From contig CM068827.1 of the NCBI GenBank assembly GCA_028554795.2, positions 141,943,251 to 142,007,250 on the forward strand: a DNA stretch of 64,000 bases, written 5' to 3'. Positions 34,335-44,820 of the stretch are shown here, one piece after another. A program made the translations under genes and the position numbers. The notes below the pieces were generated by a model. The model made no database searches. It was not told where the DNA came from and saw only the letters and a program-made list of their open reading frames with translations. Positions within the stretch are counted from its first letter, which is position 1; the number at the start of each line of letters is the position of its first letter. Source of the stretch: Sinohyriopsis cumingii. Its lineage: Eukaryota > Mollusca > Bivalvia > Unionida > Unionidae.

Positions 34335-34543
34335 TGAATGTATCGTTCAAATAACGATTTAGAAGAGAATGTAATTATGAATGTATCGTTCAAATAACGA
34401 TTTAGAAAAGCAGGTAAATTTGAACGTATTGTTCAAATAATGATTTTGAAAAGAATGTAAATATGAATGTATCGTTCAAATAACGATTTAGAAAAGCAGG
34501 TAAATTTGAACATATTGTTCAAACAATGATTTTTGAAAAGCAG
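34335..34543. repeat. ~43-bp minisatellite with hairpin units, 5 copies
   Basis: Unit 'aatgtatcgttcaaataacg' followed by 'atttagaaaagcaggtaaatttg'. Each unit has the inverted repeat atcgtt-n5-aacgat. Confidence 0.88.
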
Positions 34544-34551
34544 TGTAAATT

Positions 34552-34806
34552 ATGAACCTATCGATCGTTCACATAACGCTATAGCAATAGGAATGAATGA
34601 AATTATGAACCTATTGATTGTTCATATAACGATATAGCGATATGAATGAATGAAATTACGAACCTATCGATCGTTCATATAACGATAGGAGTGAATGAAA
34701 TTACGAACCTATCGATCGTTCATATAGCGATAGGAATGAATGAAATTATGAACCTATCGATCGTTCATATAACGATATAGCGATGGGAATGAATGAAATT
34801 ATGAAA
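34552..34806. repeat. ~53-bp minisatellite with hairpin units, 5 copies
   Basis: Unit 'gaacctatcgatcgttcata' followed by 'taacgatatagcgataggaa' and 'tgaatgaaattat'. It shares the atcgtt-n5-aacgat hairpin with the preceding array, so the two arrays are related. Confidence 0.88.
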
Positions 34807-36320
34807 TGCAATTGTGTAAATAACATGGAACACTATAACTATCGTGGCGCCCATTTGACGACCAAGATGTTAACTCCAGTTCCACGCGCTCTAGTCAATG
34901 GCCAGAGAAGCACCCATGCATGGTCCGCTCCTTTCAGTCTGTTGAAGGATCCCTCAAGAGCCCTCACATCACAGACCGGATGGCCACGAAGCCCTGGTCC
35001 CCTCGCATGGAGAAAACCAGTCCACTCTTCCGATCCAACGTCACCAAAACACAGCATATACGTCACACGAAACCCCACAGAGTTCTGTGACTCCACATCA
35101 AATGATGTATAAGGCATGGCAGGCATGTATAAAGCAGCTCTACAGCTGGTGACTCCACATCAAACCATATACAAGGCATGGCATAAGGCAACTAAAATGA
35201 TAACTAAACCGTGTAGTACATATGACATGGTTAAGTACTTCTGCATTGATATATGTAGCGCATGCACGCACATGAATTCGTTACCCATTACATTAATTGT
35301 TTAATGCAAACAGCGTATAATTAAATATAAATTTGTCTTTTCAGTTACAACAAATAGCTAACTCTAAGCAGACTAAAGTATTTCTAATATGGTGTTGTAT
35401 AACCTAAGTATTGACTCTCTGTAGAATTTGGAATAAATATATGTTTCCTGCTCATTAGCTACTGCATACAATGAATATATTTGCAGATATAAGTCTTTTT
35501 GAAACATTAATTAAGGTTCTAAAACATCTAAAGTATGAAAACAATTCTGTCATATAAACAAATAGTAATAAAGAAAATTTCATGACCTCTACAGCTGGAG
35601 ATTTGCTTCCGTAAAGGGGTAAGCTTCCTGACAAGACTTGACGTAATGTGATTTGGTTATAGAGAATTTGCTCTATATGTACACTAGCTGTGACAGATAT
35701 GCGCAGCTAGGTACTTAGGTTTCCTGCTGTAGGCAGTTTGCACGTGCAGGGGTCTGAGTTTCGCTCAGGATTTTGAAATAACTAAGCCAAAAAAATATAC
35801 CAATCTCAGGTGACGCTGTATGCGCCAACGAAACCCAAGTACATTTTTGACAACATATACATATTGATATAACTCCTACACAATTTCGTGACACTGAGAA
35901 TATGTATTGACGAGTTTTATTTCCAGTACAGAAGTTATGATGATCAGTCTAACCTTTGGTTTCTACGGCACAATTTTACGCCATTTATTATTATCATGTT
36001 GGTTTTTCTACATTCCACTTTTATATTTAGAAGAAATACAGTCATAATACCTAATACCTATTCTCCTACAGCAGTGTATCCTTGGGCAAGTATTGTACCC
36101 CAGTTGCCTCAGCACCATATAACATACTTGGGTTGCAGTGTCATAAAGAACCAAATAAAAAATCCAGCACCAGGTTTATGTTTAAGGTCCTACTGGGAAA
36201 ATTGTAGTGAGCTGAACCTTTTGTTAAGCACTGTCACTAATGGATTTAGTTATAAATATATTGCAGTTAGGACTGAATTCATCTGTAACATTCATTCTTC
36301 TTTTTGTTTGGTTTTCACAG

Positions 36321-36377
36321 CCAGATCCAAACACTCCAAAGAGACCAAGAGGCAGACCTCGTGTTAAGGCTCCCAAG
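36321..36377 (+). CDS. AT-hook exon 5 (19 codons)
   Basis: A 57-nt exon with acceptor gttttcacag and donor gtaaag, encoding PDPNTPKRPRGRPRVKAPK. The hook is intact and more basic at its end than the copies at 8965 and 12416. About 250 bp of upstream intron (from 36070) is shared with those copies, which places it in the fourth duplicated module. The frame that continues through the donor into a longer 69-residue ORF is intron read-through. Confidence 0.82.
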
Positions 36378-36589
36378 GTAAAGAAAAGTGAGAGAGAGAC
36401 CGTGTTGAAATCAGGCTTTTATAAATTCCAAGTATTATTGGGGGTGTAAGACAATGCATACTGCTTTCATTATAAAAAATAAAGTGCAGTTTCACTTTTA
36501 AATATTATTCAGTAATGCTTGAGAAAGATAAAACACTCCCTCATTATAATGCTATCCTTCAGAATCATGTATTATATGGCCTTGTAGTG

Positions 36590-36735
36590 ATTCTGCCTTA
36601 TAATGAAGTATTTTCATTTTAGTGCTACCCATAGGAACCATGGGGTATATGACCTTGAAGTGACACTGCCTTGTAATGAAGTATTCTATCATTATAATAT
36701 CCTTGGGAGCCATGGGGTATATGACCTTGTGAAGT
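36590..36735. repeat. ~85-bp local duplication
   Basis: 'gccttataatgaagtatt', then 'aaccatggggtatatgacct' and 'tgaagtgacactgcc', repeat with changes. The remaining intron from 36378 to 37480 shows nothing else. Confidence 0.7.
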
Positions 36736-37499
36736 ATATTGTACGTACAATTTAAATTACTACCTAATAAAATGTGATCGCTGACCAGACCCACCTTTCA
36801 GAATGAACTTTGTTAATGAAGGATCCTACTGTGAGGGAGTGCAGTATTGGGATTATCAATGATAATGTGTTGAACATTTCTAGTTATTGATAGATAGGTT
36901 TAGATAATTCATACTTTGTTTCCAGTTTCAGATTTTAATAGTTTTAGCAAAAATAAAGAACTATATATTGTCATTAGGCTCATCTTCTTAACTTTGTCCT
37001 GAGATTTAATTGATAGATACATGAAAAAATTAATACTCTTTTCTACATGAAAATATTAATAGTCTGAAAAATATTGTGTGCAAAAATTATTATAATGTGA
37101 GGGAGGAAATCATGTACCAGGACCAGACATTGAGGACTCCAAAATACCTACATGATGATCATTATATAACTGTAACACGAACATAGTTGTTCGATTGCCA
37201 CATTTTTATTCATAGACTTTGTGATCCAAGTACAATATACCCCAATATGCAGACATGATTTTTCTCCATTTTAAAGCGGAATTCCGCTTTTCTCCTGATT
37301 TGAATCAAAATTTTCTTGATATAGTATTTTTTAAATATTTTTTTATATTAGCTCCAATCTGGTGTTTTTTAAAACGGTCTGCCTGGTCCCATTCCACAAT
37401 GACCCTTGTTAATTATTTGTTCCATATATTAGTTAGCACTAAAGAGTATTCTGATTGGTCAAAGGTTTAAATTCATCCAATAAATCTTCGTGTAATGGA

Positions 37500-38080
37500 A
37501 ACAGACGGAAATGGAGAAAAGAAGCATGCTTGCAAAATATGGAGTCTTGAGTTGTTGAGAGAGACCATGACACGAAAAGTTGAGATAAAGGTTTAAAAAA
37601 AACGTTTGGACATGGGAATAGCTGGAGCGAAAAGTTGACGGATATTTAGTTGGTCAGTTTATAAGAAAACAGCTCTAGAGGACTGGCATTTTGTGACCTC
37701 TGCAAGAAAGAGCTGAATTATGGTAATCGTGGTTGGGAGAGTTTGGAACAGCACCTACAAAAAAAGCTGCATATGGAAAAATTGAAGCTCAGAAGACATC
37801 TGGAAAAAGTGCAGTTAATTATTATAAGAAGAAAGGTTTCTTGCATGAGAGAACAGATGTAGCTCTCTGTCAGAATATGCGCACTGCCTGTTGCCAATAC
37901 AAGTACCAGCTTGAAAGGAAAAAGGCTCTCATTGAGAAGGAAAAGAAATGATTGCACATTGAGCCAAAATGGTCAGTGGTGACCAAAAGGAAGGCTAAAG
38001 AAATCTTTGCCAAAGCCACGAAAAGAGCTCGGCTGGCAATTCAACAGGTTGTCTCCAGTGGAGAAAAAGACAAGTGAATG
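37500..38080 (+). pseudogene. Zinc-finger-like coding relic, probably transposon-derived
   Basis: In the frame of 37683 the sequence reads FCDLCKKELNYGNRGWESLE, then QHLQKKLH: a C-x2-C ... H-x5-H pattern with the 'NYGNRG' context seen in BED/C2H2-like fingers of transposon-derived proteins. A different frame from 37733 continues open for 72 codons and ends in a basic, helical stretch (QLERKKALIEKEKK); a third fragment (KRKAKEIFAKATKRARLAIQ) follows a stop. A run of A at about 37758 could mark a frameshift. The lack of one continuous frame suggests a decayed gene. Sequence before it (37380-37500) shows no feature. Confidence 0.35.
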
Positions 38081-38841
38081 TATGTGATTATTTGTACATG
38101 GTTGATATACTTGGGTGTTTATTTTATAGATTTGTTATAAAAAGAGAGATGTATAATATATTTGCAGCAAAAATTGACAAATTATTGTGACTTATTTATG
38201 ATTTGAACACTGACATGCACATGAAATAACTTCAGCATCAATACTATTGGAGGACAAATTCATGTGACTATAAATATTGTGAAATTATTGAAGTCAAGGT
38301 GAACATTTTTGTTAAGTTTATCAGTTTTTCAAATGAGTATTTAGGTTTATTTTATGATCATACAAATTGCACCAGGAGCAGTTTTTTTAAATGTAAAATG
38401 CCCCAAAACCCCTCTTAAAACTTTTTCAGCTTATATTTTTATGGAACACCAAACTCATGTCTGAATATGAGAGGGAGATTTTCAACCTGACTTTATGCCA
38501 TTGTACTTCACATACCTTGCAATCCATTTTAGCTGTTAGTAATTAAGCAGTAAATGAAAATTATACAAAACACATACTATCAGAAACATAATTTATATAA
38601 ACTCTAGTCATTTAAATGTTAAGAATGATTATTTAGAATGCTGTCTCATTTTTCTGCAAATAATATGACATTTACATCATCAACAAGGAAGATTACCCTT
38701 TATCTTTGAGTACATGAGCACTTTTTGTATTTAGGTGGCTTTTGTTCTTAAGTTTGTTCATGTCAAGCATAGTTATTACCTATATTCAAGATTTCACATT
38801 TCTGTCAGCGAGCACAAAGTCACTGGATAAGGAACTTACTT
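38081..38841. other. Intron, no feature recognised
   Basis: AT-rich sequence between the coding relic and a minisatellite; nothing recognisable. Confidence 0.5.
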
Positions 38842-39570
38842 GAATAACACCTGGAATTTCCTGGCATTGCCATGAATATTACCTGGAATTTCCTGGCATT
38901 ACCATGAATAGCATCTGGAATTTCCTGGCATTACAATGAATAACACCTGGAATTTCCTGGCACTAATATGAATAGCACCTGGTATTTCCAGGCATTACAG
39001 TGAATATCACCTGATATTTCCTGGCATTACAATGAATAACACCTGGAATTTCCTGGCACTAATATGAATAGCACCTGGTATTTCCTGGCATTACTGTGAA
39101 TATCATCAGGTATTTCCTGGCATTTTCATTGAATAACAGCTGTTATTTCATGGCATTAAAATGAATAGCACATGGTATTTCATGGCATTACACTGAACAA
39201 CATAGTGTGTGTACGTGGGAAAGCCTGCCAGTAGCTTCTCGTGGGTCGGTGGTTCTCCCTGGGTTTTCCAGGGTTCTTCCTCCGCCAGTTATACTGGCCA
39301 GCATGTATAGCCTATCTAGTGCTGAAAAATGGCGTTAAACCCTACAACAACAATGAACAACACCTGGCATTAAAATGAATAGCACATGGTTTTTCCTGGC
39401 ATTACAATGAACAACACCTGGTATTTATAATGAATAACACCTGGTATTTACAATGAATAACATCTGGCATTTACAATGAATAACACCTGGTATTTCCTTG
39501 CACTAACATGAATAGCAGCTGGTATTAACTGATGTTAAAATGAATAGCACCTGATAGTTCCTGGCATTAC
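38842..39570. repeat. 32-bp minisatellite, about 18 copies, with a SINE fragment inside
   Basis: Unit 'aatagcacctggaatttcct' followed by 'ggcattacaatg', with many variant copies and shortened units towards the 3' side. It is interrupted at 39205-39353 by a family B SINE fragment. Confidence 0.9.
39205..39353 (+). mobile_element. SINE family B, 3' fragment
   Basis: Contains 'gtgggaaagcctgccagtagcttctcgtgggtcggtggttct', 'gttcttcctccgccagttatactgg' and the end 'gtgctgaaaaatggcgttaaaccctacaacaacaa'. The tRNA-like head is missing (5' truncation, usual for retroposons). Inserted in the 32-bp array. Confidence 0.85.
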
Positions 39571-40204
39571 AAATTACATTATATGTTAACATAAATAAAC
39601 ATTATTATAGGAAACAAAGAAAGATTGAAAATATAAACTAAGCAGGACATGTCCCAAAAACTGATTTAGAAAGAATACTTTGATTAGTAAACATGGTTAA
39701 TTTCCTTAGGAGTTAGGCTAAGGAAAAAAGGTTTGACATAATGTGGGTACTGTAAGGAGATGATATAATCTTAGGACATGGTCAGTATTTTAAACTGGAA
39801 TACAAAACTGTTGCCATTACTTTAGATAGACAGTTAGAGCTGTTCCATTAAAACATAAATGGGACACAGGGAAGATACTTTTAAAGTGGGGTACTCACCC
39901 ATGAATGCAATTTAGAATTTTCTTATCATTGTAATATGAACTCTGTAAAATCAAAGTTCCCTGGCATATATTTTTTAAAAACCACCTTCCCTGGCTATTG
40001 TGTAAGTTTAAATGAAACCACCTTTAGACCTGATCGTAGTTATAGAAGATATTGTTCCACTGATAAGAATACTTGGGGGAAATAATGTTTTCAAGAGGAA
40101 ATAATCACAAAATGTTTAAAAATGATGTTTCAAATGTTAATAAAATTCTCTGCTATCGTATACACACAAGACAAATTAGAAAAAATATTATAATGATTAT
40201 TTAG
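39571..40204. other. Intron, no feature recognised
   Basis: Unique AT-rich sequence between two minisatellites. Confidence 0.5.
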
Positions 40205-42440
40205 TGTAGTATGTTTACAGTAGTAAGAAGGACCATGTATAACAATACCTCAGGAGTTATGTTTACAATAGCAAGAAGGACCATGTATAACAATATCTCA
40301 GGAGTTATGTTTACAATAGTTAGAAGGACCATGTATAACAACACCTCAGGAGTTATGTTTACAATAGCAAGAAGGACCATGTATAACAATATCTCAGGAG
40401 TTATGTTTACAATAGTTAGAAGGACCATGTTTAACAATACCTCAGGAGTTATGTTTACAATAGTTAGAAGGACCATGTATAACAATACCTCAGGAGTTAT
40501 GTTTACAATAGCAAGAAGGACCATGGACAACAGTACCTCTGGAGTTATGTTTACAGTGGTAAGAAGGGCCATGTATAATAATACCTCAGGAGTTATGTTT
40601 ACAACAGTAAGAAGGACCATGTATAACAATACCTCAGGAGTCATGTTTACAATAGCAAGAAGGACCATGTATAACAATATCTCAGGAGTTATGTTTACAA
40701 TAGTTAGAAGGACCATGTATAACACTACCTCAGGAGTAATACCTCAGGAGTTATGTTTACAGCAGTAAGAAGGACCATGAACAACGATACCCCAGGGGTT
40801 ATGTTTACAATAGTAAGAAGGACCATGTATAAATAATACCTCAGGAGTTATGTTTACAATAGCAAGAAGGACCATGTATAACAATACCTCAAGAGTTATG
40901 TTTACAACAGTAAGAAGGACCATGTATAACAATACTTCAGGAGTTATATTTACAATGGTAAGAAGGACCATGTATAATAATACCCCAGGAGTTATGTTTA
41001 CAACAGTAAGAAGGACCATGAACAACGATACCCCAGGAGTTACGTTTACAACAGTAAGAAGGACCATGTATAATAATACCTCAGGAGTTATGTTTACAAC
41101 AGTAAGAAGGACCATGTATAATAATACCTCAGGAGTTATGTTTACAGCAGTAAGAAGGACCATGAATAACAATACCCCAGGAGTTATGTTTACAATAGTA
41201 AGAAGGACAATGTATAATAATACCTCAGGAGTTATGTTTACAACAGTAAGAAGGACCATGTATAATAATACCCCCGGAGTTATGTTTACAGCAGTAAGAA
41301 GGACCATGAACAACAATACCCCAGGAGTTATGTTTACAACAGTAAGAAGGACCATGTATAATAATACCCCAGGAGTTATGTTTACAGCAGTAAGAAGGAC
41401 CATGAACAACAATACCCCAGGAGTTATGTTTACAACAGTAAGAAGGACCATGTATAATAATACCTCAGGAGTTATGTTTACAACAGTAAAGGGACCATGT
41501 ATAATAATACCCCAGGAGTTATGTTTACAACAGTAAGAAGGACCATGAACAACAATACCCCAGGAGTTATGTTTACAATAGTAAGAAGGACAATGTATAA
41601 TAATACCTCAGGAGTTATGTTTACAACAGTAAGAAGGACCATGTATAATAATACCCCAGGAGTTATGTTTACAACAGTAAGAAGGACCATGAACAACAAT
41701 ATCCCAGGAGTTATGTTTACAACAGTAAGAAGGACCATGTATAATAATACCCCAGGAGTTATGTTTACAGCAGTAAGAAGGACCATGAACAACAATACCC
41801 CAGGAGTTATGTTTACAACAGTAAGAAGGACCATGTATAATAATACCTCAGGAGTTATGTTTACAACAGTAAGAAGGACCATGAACAACAATACCCCAGG
41901 GGTTATGTTTACAATAGCAAGAAGGACCATGGACAACAATACCTCAGGAGTTATGTTTACAACAGTAAGAAGGACCATGTATAACAATACCTCAGGAGTT
42001 ATGTTTACAACAGTAAGAAGGACCATGTATAATAATACCTCAGGAGTTATGTTTACAACAGTAAGAAGGACCATGTATAACAATACTTCAGGAGTTATGT
42101 TTACAGTAGCAAGATGGACCATGTATAATAATACCTCAGGAGTTATGTTTACAATAGCAAGAAGGACCATGTATAACAATACCTCAGGAGTTATGTTTAT
42201 AGAGGTAAGAAGGATCATATATATATAATAATACCTCGGGGGTTGTGTTTACAATGGTATGAAGAACCCTGGATAATAATATCAATGGAGTTGTGTTTAT
42301 AGTGGTAAGAAGGACCATGCATAACAATACCCCAGGGGTTTTGTTTACAATGGTAAGAAGGACCCTGTATAACAATACCTCAGGAGTTATGTTTACAGTA
42401 GTAAGAAGGACCATGGATAACAGTACCTCAGGAGTTGTTT
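40205..42440. repeat. 48-bp minisatellite, about 46 copies, open on both strands
   Basis: Unit atgtttacaatagcaagaag, gaccatgtataacaatacct, caggagtt. The unit is exactly 16 codons, so once one monomer lacks stops the whole array is open: + strand MFTIARRTMYNNTSGV repeated, minus strand LLYMVLLTIVNITPEV repeated. Long frames of 159 to 246 residues result on both strands and are broken where single-base indels occur (for example one lost base near 41487). No promoter, splice site or flanking exon links them to a gene; I read it as intronic satellite. The last copies (42230-42440) are more diverged. Confidence 0.93.
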
Positions 42441-42904
42441 TTCCATCTTGTATAGTATCATTTTAGCCCTCCAAGCCACTAGTATTTCTGATATTTTGAT
42501 TCCATTTTCAATACTGTATGTAAAAAAATTCTTACATTTTCCCTTTTTTGTTCTTCTTTAATATTTAAAATGTAATAACTTAAAAAAAATTAAAAAGTGT
42601 TGGTATTTGTGTCATTTTTCTTAAAAGAAACTTGCTGACTGGAAGAAATATGTTGAATTATTGTAGAAATTTTATACACTTTTTTTTATATCTATTACCA
42701 TTAAATGCAAATGTTAATATAATTGCAGTGTTATAAAGTAAACTGGAATAATTGAGAATTTTATGAAATACTGAAAAGAACCACTTGTAATCCATGGATG
42801 ATGTTTCCCTAGCAGAAATCAAAATATTTAGTTGTATCAATATGCATATTCAGATGCAAGTCAGAATTGTGGAAATGTTCTCTATTTGTCAAGATTTTTT
42901 ATTA
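42441..42904. other. Intron, no feature recognised
   Basis: AT-rich spacer between two arrays; the minus-strand frame at 42658 has no motif. Confidence 0.5.
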
Positions 42905-43820
42905 TTTTAGATGGGTCTATGCATATTACTAGTTTAGTGTTTTAGTTGGGTCTATGCATCTTACTATTTTGTCATTTTAGATGGGTCTATGCTTATTACT
43001 AGTTTGGTGTTTTAGATGGGTCTAGGCAAATTACTATTTTGTCATTTTAGATGGGTCTATCCATATTACTAGTTTGGTGTTTTAGATGGGTCTAGGCAAA
43101 GTACTATTTTGTCATTTTAGATGGGTCTAGGCAAATTACTATTTTGTCATTTTAGATGGGTCTATGCATATTACTAGTTTGGTGTTTTAGATAGGTCTAT
43201 CCATGTTACTAGATTGATGTTTTAGATTGTTTCTGTGCATATTTTAAGTTTGTTGTTTAGATGGGTCTATGCATATTACTAGTTTGGTGTTTGGTGTTTT
43301 AGATGGGTCTATGCAAATTACTAGTTTGGTGTTTTAGGTGGGCTGTGCATATTACTTGTGTGATATTTTAGATGGGTCTATGCATATTACTAGTTTGGCA
43401 TTTTAGATGGGTTTATGCATATTACTAGTTTGGCAGTTTAGATGGGTTTATGCATATTACTAGTTTGGCAGTTTAGATGGGTTTATGCATATTACTAGTT
43501 TGGCATTTTAGATGGGTCTATGCATATTACTAGTTTGGCATTTTAGATGGGTCTATGCATATTACTAGTTTGGCATTTTAGATGGGTCTATGCATATTAC
43601 TAGTTTGGTATTTTAGATGGGTTTATGCATATTACTAGTTTGGCATTTTAGATGGCTTTATGCATATTACTGGTTTGGTATTTTAGATGAGTCTATGCAT
43701 ATTACTAGTTTGGCATTTTAGATGGGTCTATGCATATTAATAGTTTGGCATTTTAGTTGGGTCAATGCACATTTCTAGTTTGATGTTTAGATTGTTTCTG
43801 TGCATATTTTAAGTTTGGTG
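42905..43820. repeat. 35-bp minisatellite, about 26 copies
   Basis: Unit 'ttttagatgggtctatgcat' followed by 'attactagtttggca'. The 5' copies are more variable than the 3' ones (43380-43740 is almost uniform). It ends about 70 bp before hook exon 43888. Confidence 0.93.
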
Positions 43821-43887
43821 ACATCCTTATGAAATTTAAAATATTACCAATATTATTCTCATTTATTTATGCTTCGATATCTTTCAG

Positions 43888-43950
43888 CCTCTCACTCCCG
43901 ATGGGGTGAAGAGAGCCAGAGGAAGGCCTCCTTTGTCTCCAGATGCTAAG
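43888..43950 (+). CDS. AT-hook exon 6 (21 codons)
   Basis: A 63-nt phase-0 exon with acceptor atatctttcag and donor gtctgt. It encodes PLTPDGVKRARGRPPLSP followed by DAK. The hook RARGRPP has the RGRP core but a Pro in place of the following Arg. The layout (P at the start, hook in the middle, K at the end) matches the other hook exons, but the sequence has diverged more, so it is an older member. It follows directly on a 35-bp minisatellite. Confidence 0.76.
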
Positions 43951-44089
43951 GTCTGTATTCATATCTCTTTCAGTTTTTAGCTCTACTGGTCATAGACGAG
44001 AAAGGGTTTATGGGATGGCTTGTTGTATTTCATTCATCTGTCTGTTAGCACAAGTATTTGTTGCTACTCCTCCTAAACAAATTGGTGGA

Positions 44090-44690
44090 TTGGCCTGAAA
44101 CAGGCACATTAATCCAAATATTTAGTTTATACTAAATTAAAATGGTGCCATTTTTAAATCTATTATGGCTACAACAGTGGCCATCTTAAAAAATCTTGTT
44201 ATTTTCACTCCTCCTAAATGGATGATCATATAGATCTACAATTGGGGTTTTCACTAAAACACTTCTTATGATCTCTCGTTGGTTTTAAATGAAAATGATA
44301 CAAATCTGACATCCAGTGTGGCTGCCATAGCAACCATTTTTAAAAATCTTATTCTCCTTATTTTTCCTGAATGGAAAGTCATATCAGCATAATGTTCTCA
44401 CCATATCACTTTTCATGATATCTAGTTGGGCATGAAGTAAAATGGTGGCAATCTGTTCTTTAATTAGGCCACCATGGTAACCATCTTGAAAAATGTTGTA
44501 AGCACTATCCTTGAAAATAGATCATCAAATGGACATGGGTTTTCACCAAAGACTGTTTATAATGTCTACTTGGTTCAGTAAGAAATGGTGCCAGTCTGTC
44601 AGTCCAATATGGCTGCCTTAGCTTTAGCTATCTACACAAATTTAAAGTCGATACAATATCGTTTTTCACCAAAACACTTCTTATGCTGTC
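44090..44690. repeat. Diverged ~140-bp tandem repeat (module-edge repeat), copy 3
   Basis: Monomers with 'aaaatggtgcca', 'aatctgacatccagtgtggctgccatagcaaccatttt' and 'ttttcaccaaaacacttcttatg'. Same repeat as 4260 and 15440, here after hook exon 43888, which suggests that this exon too sits in an old copy of the module. Confidence 0.6.
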
Positions 44691-44691
44691 T

Positions 44692-44820
44692 AGTGGTGTG
44701 CTAGTAGTTCTTCTCTGGGTTTTCCCGGGTTCTTCCTCCACCATTAATACTGGCTGCCATGCATAGCCTATCGTGTGCTGAAAAATGGCGTTAAACCCCA
44801 CAACAACAACAACAACAATA
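44692..44820 (+). mobile_element. SINE family B, 3' fragment
   Basis: 'agtagttcttctctgggttttcccgggttcttcctccaccattaatactgg', 'gcatagcctatcgtgtgctgaaaaatggcgttaaaccccacaacaac'. A 5'-truncated copy inserted into the module-edge repeat. Confidence 0.88.

Larger units (their letters stand above)
34060..35320 (-). other. Foreign, partly GC-richer inserted block of unknown kind
   Basis: It separates the two ends of module M4. 34840-35180 is clearly less AT-rich than the surroundings. On the minus strand a 95-codon frame (35126-34839) runs to VVKWAPR, and farther downstream on that strand lie two minisatellites and an AATAAA (about 34120), an arrangement like the 3' end of a transposon or gene read leftward. 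I do not recognise the protein. A direct duplication ('gtgactccacatcaaa' and 'aaggcatggca') occurs at 35090-35190. Confidence 0.3.
31370..36400 (+). repeat. Duplicated intron-exon module M4 (interrupted)
   Basis: 31500-31660 ('gtattattcaactgcagatac', 'catccattgtgcattatctgc') matches 20880-21010 of M3, and 36070-36377 ('gggcaagtattgtaccccagttgcctcagc', 'actaatggatttagttataaatat', then the hook exon) matches the 3' parts of the other modules. The middle holds minisatellites and a foreign block at about 34060-35320, so the module is recognisable only at its ends. Confidence 0.55.

Noticed and set aside
34783-35112. 109-residue + strand frame in the GC-richer block
   Set aside because: It overlaps a minus-strand frame in the same GC-richer stretch, and neither shows a known domain; the + strand one starts inside a minisatellite.
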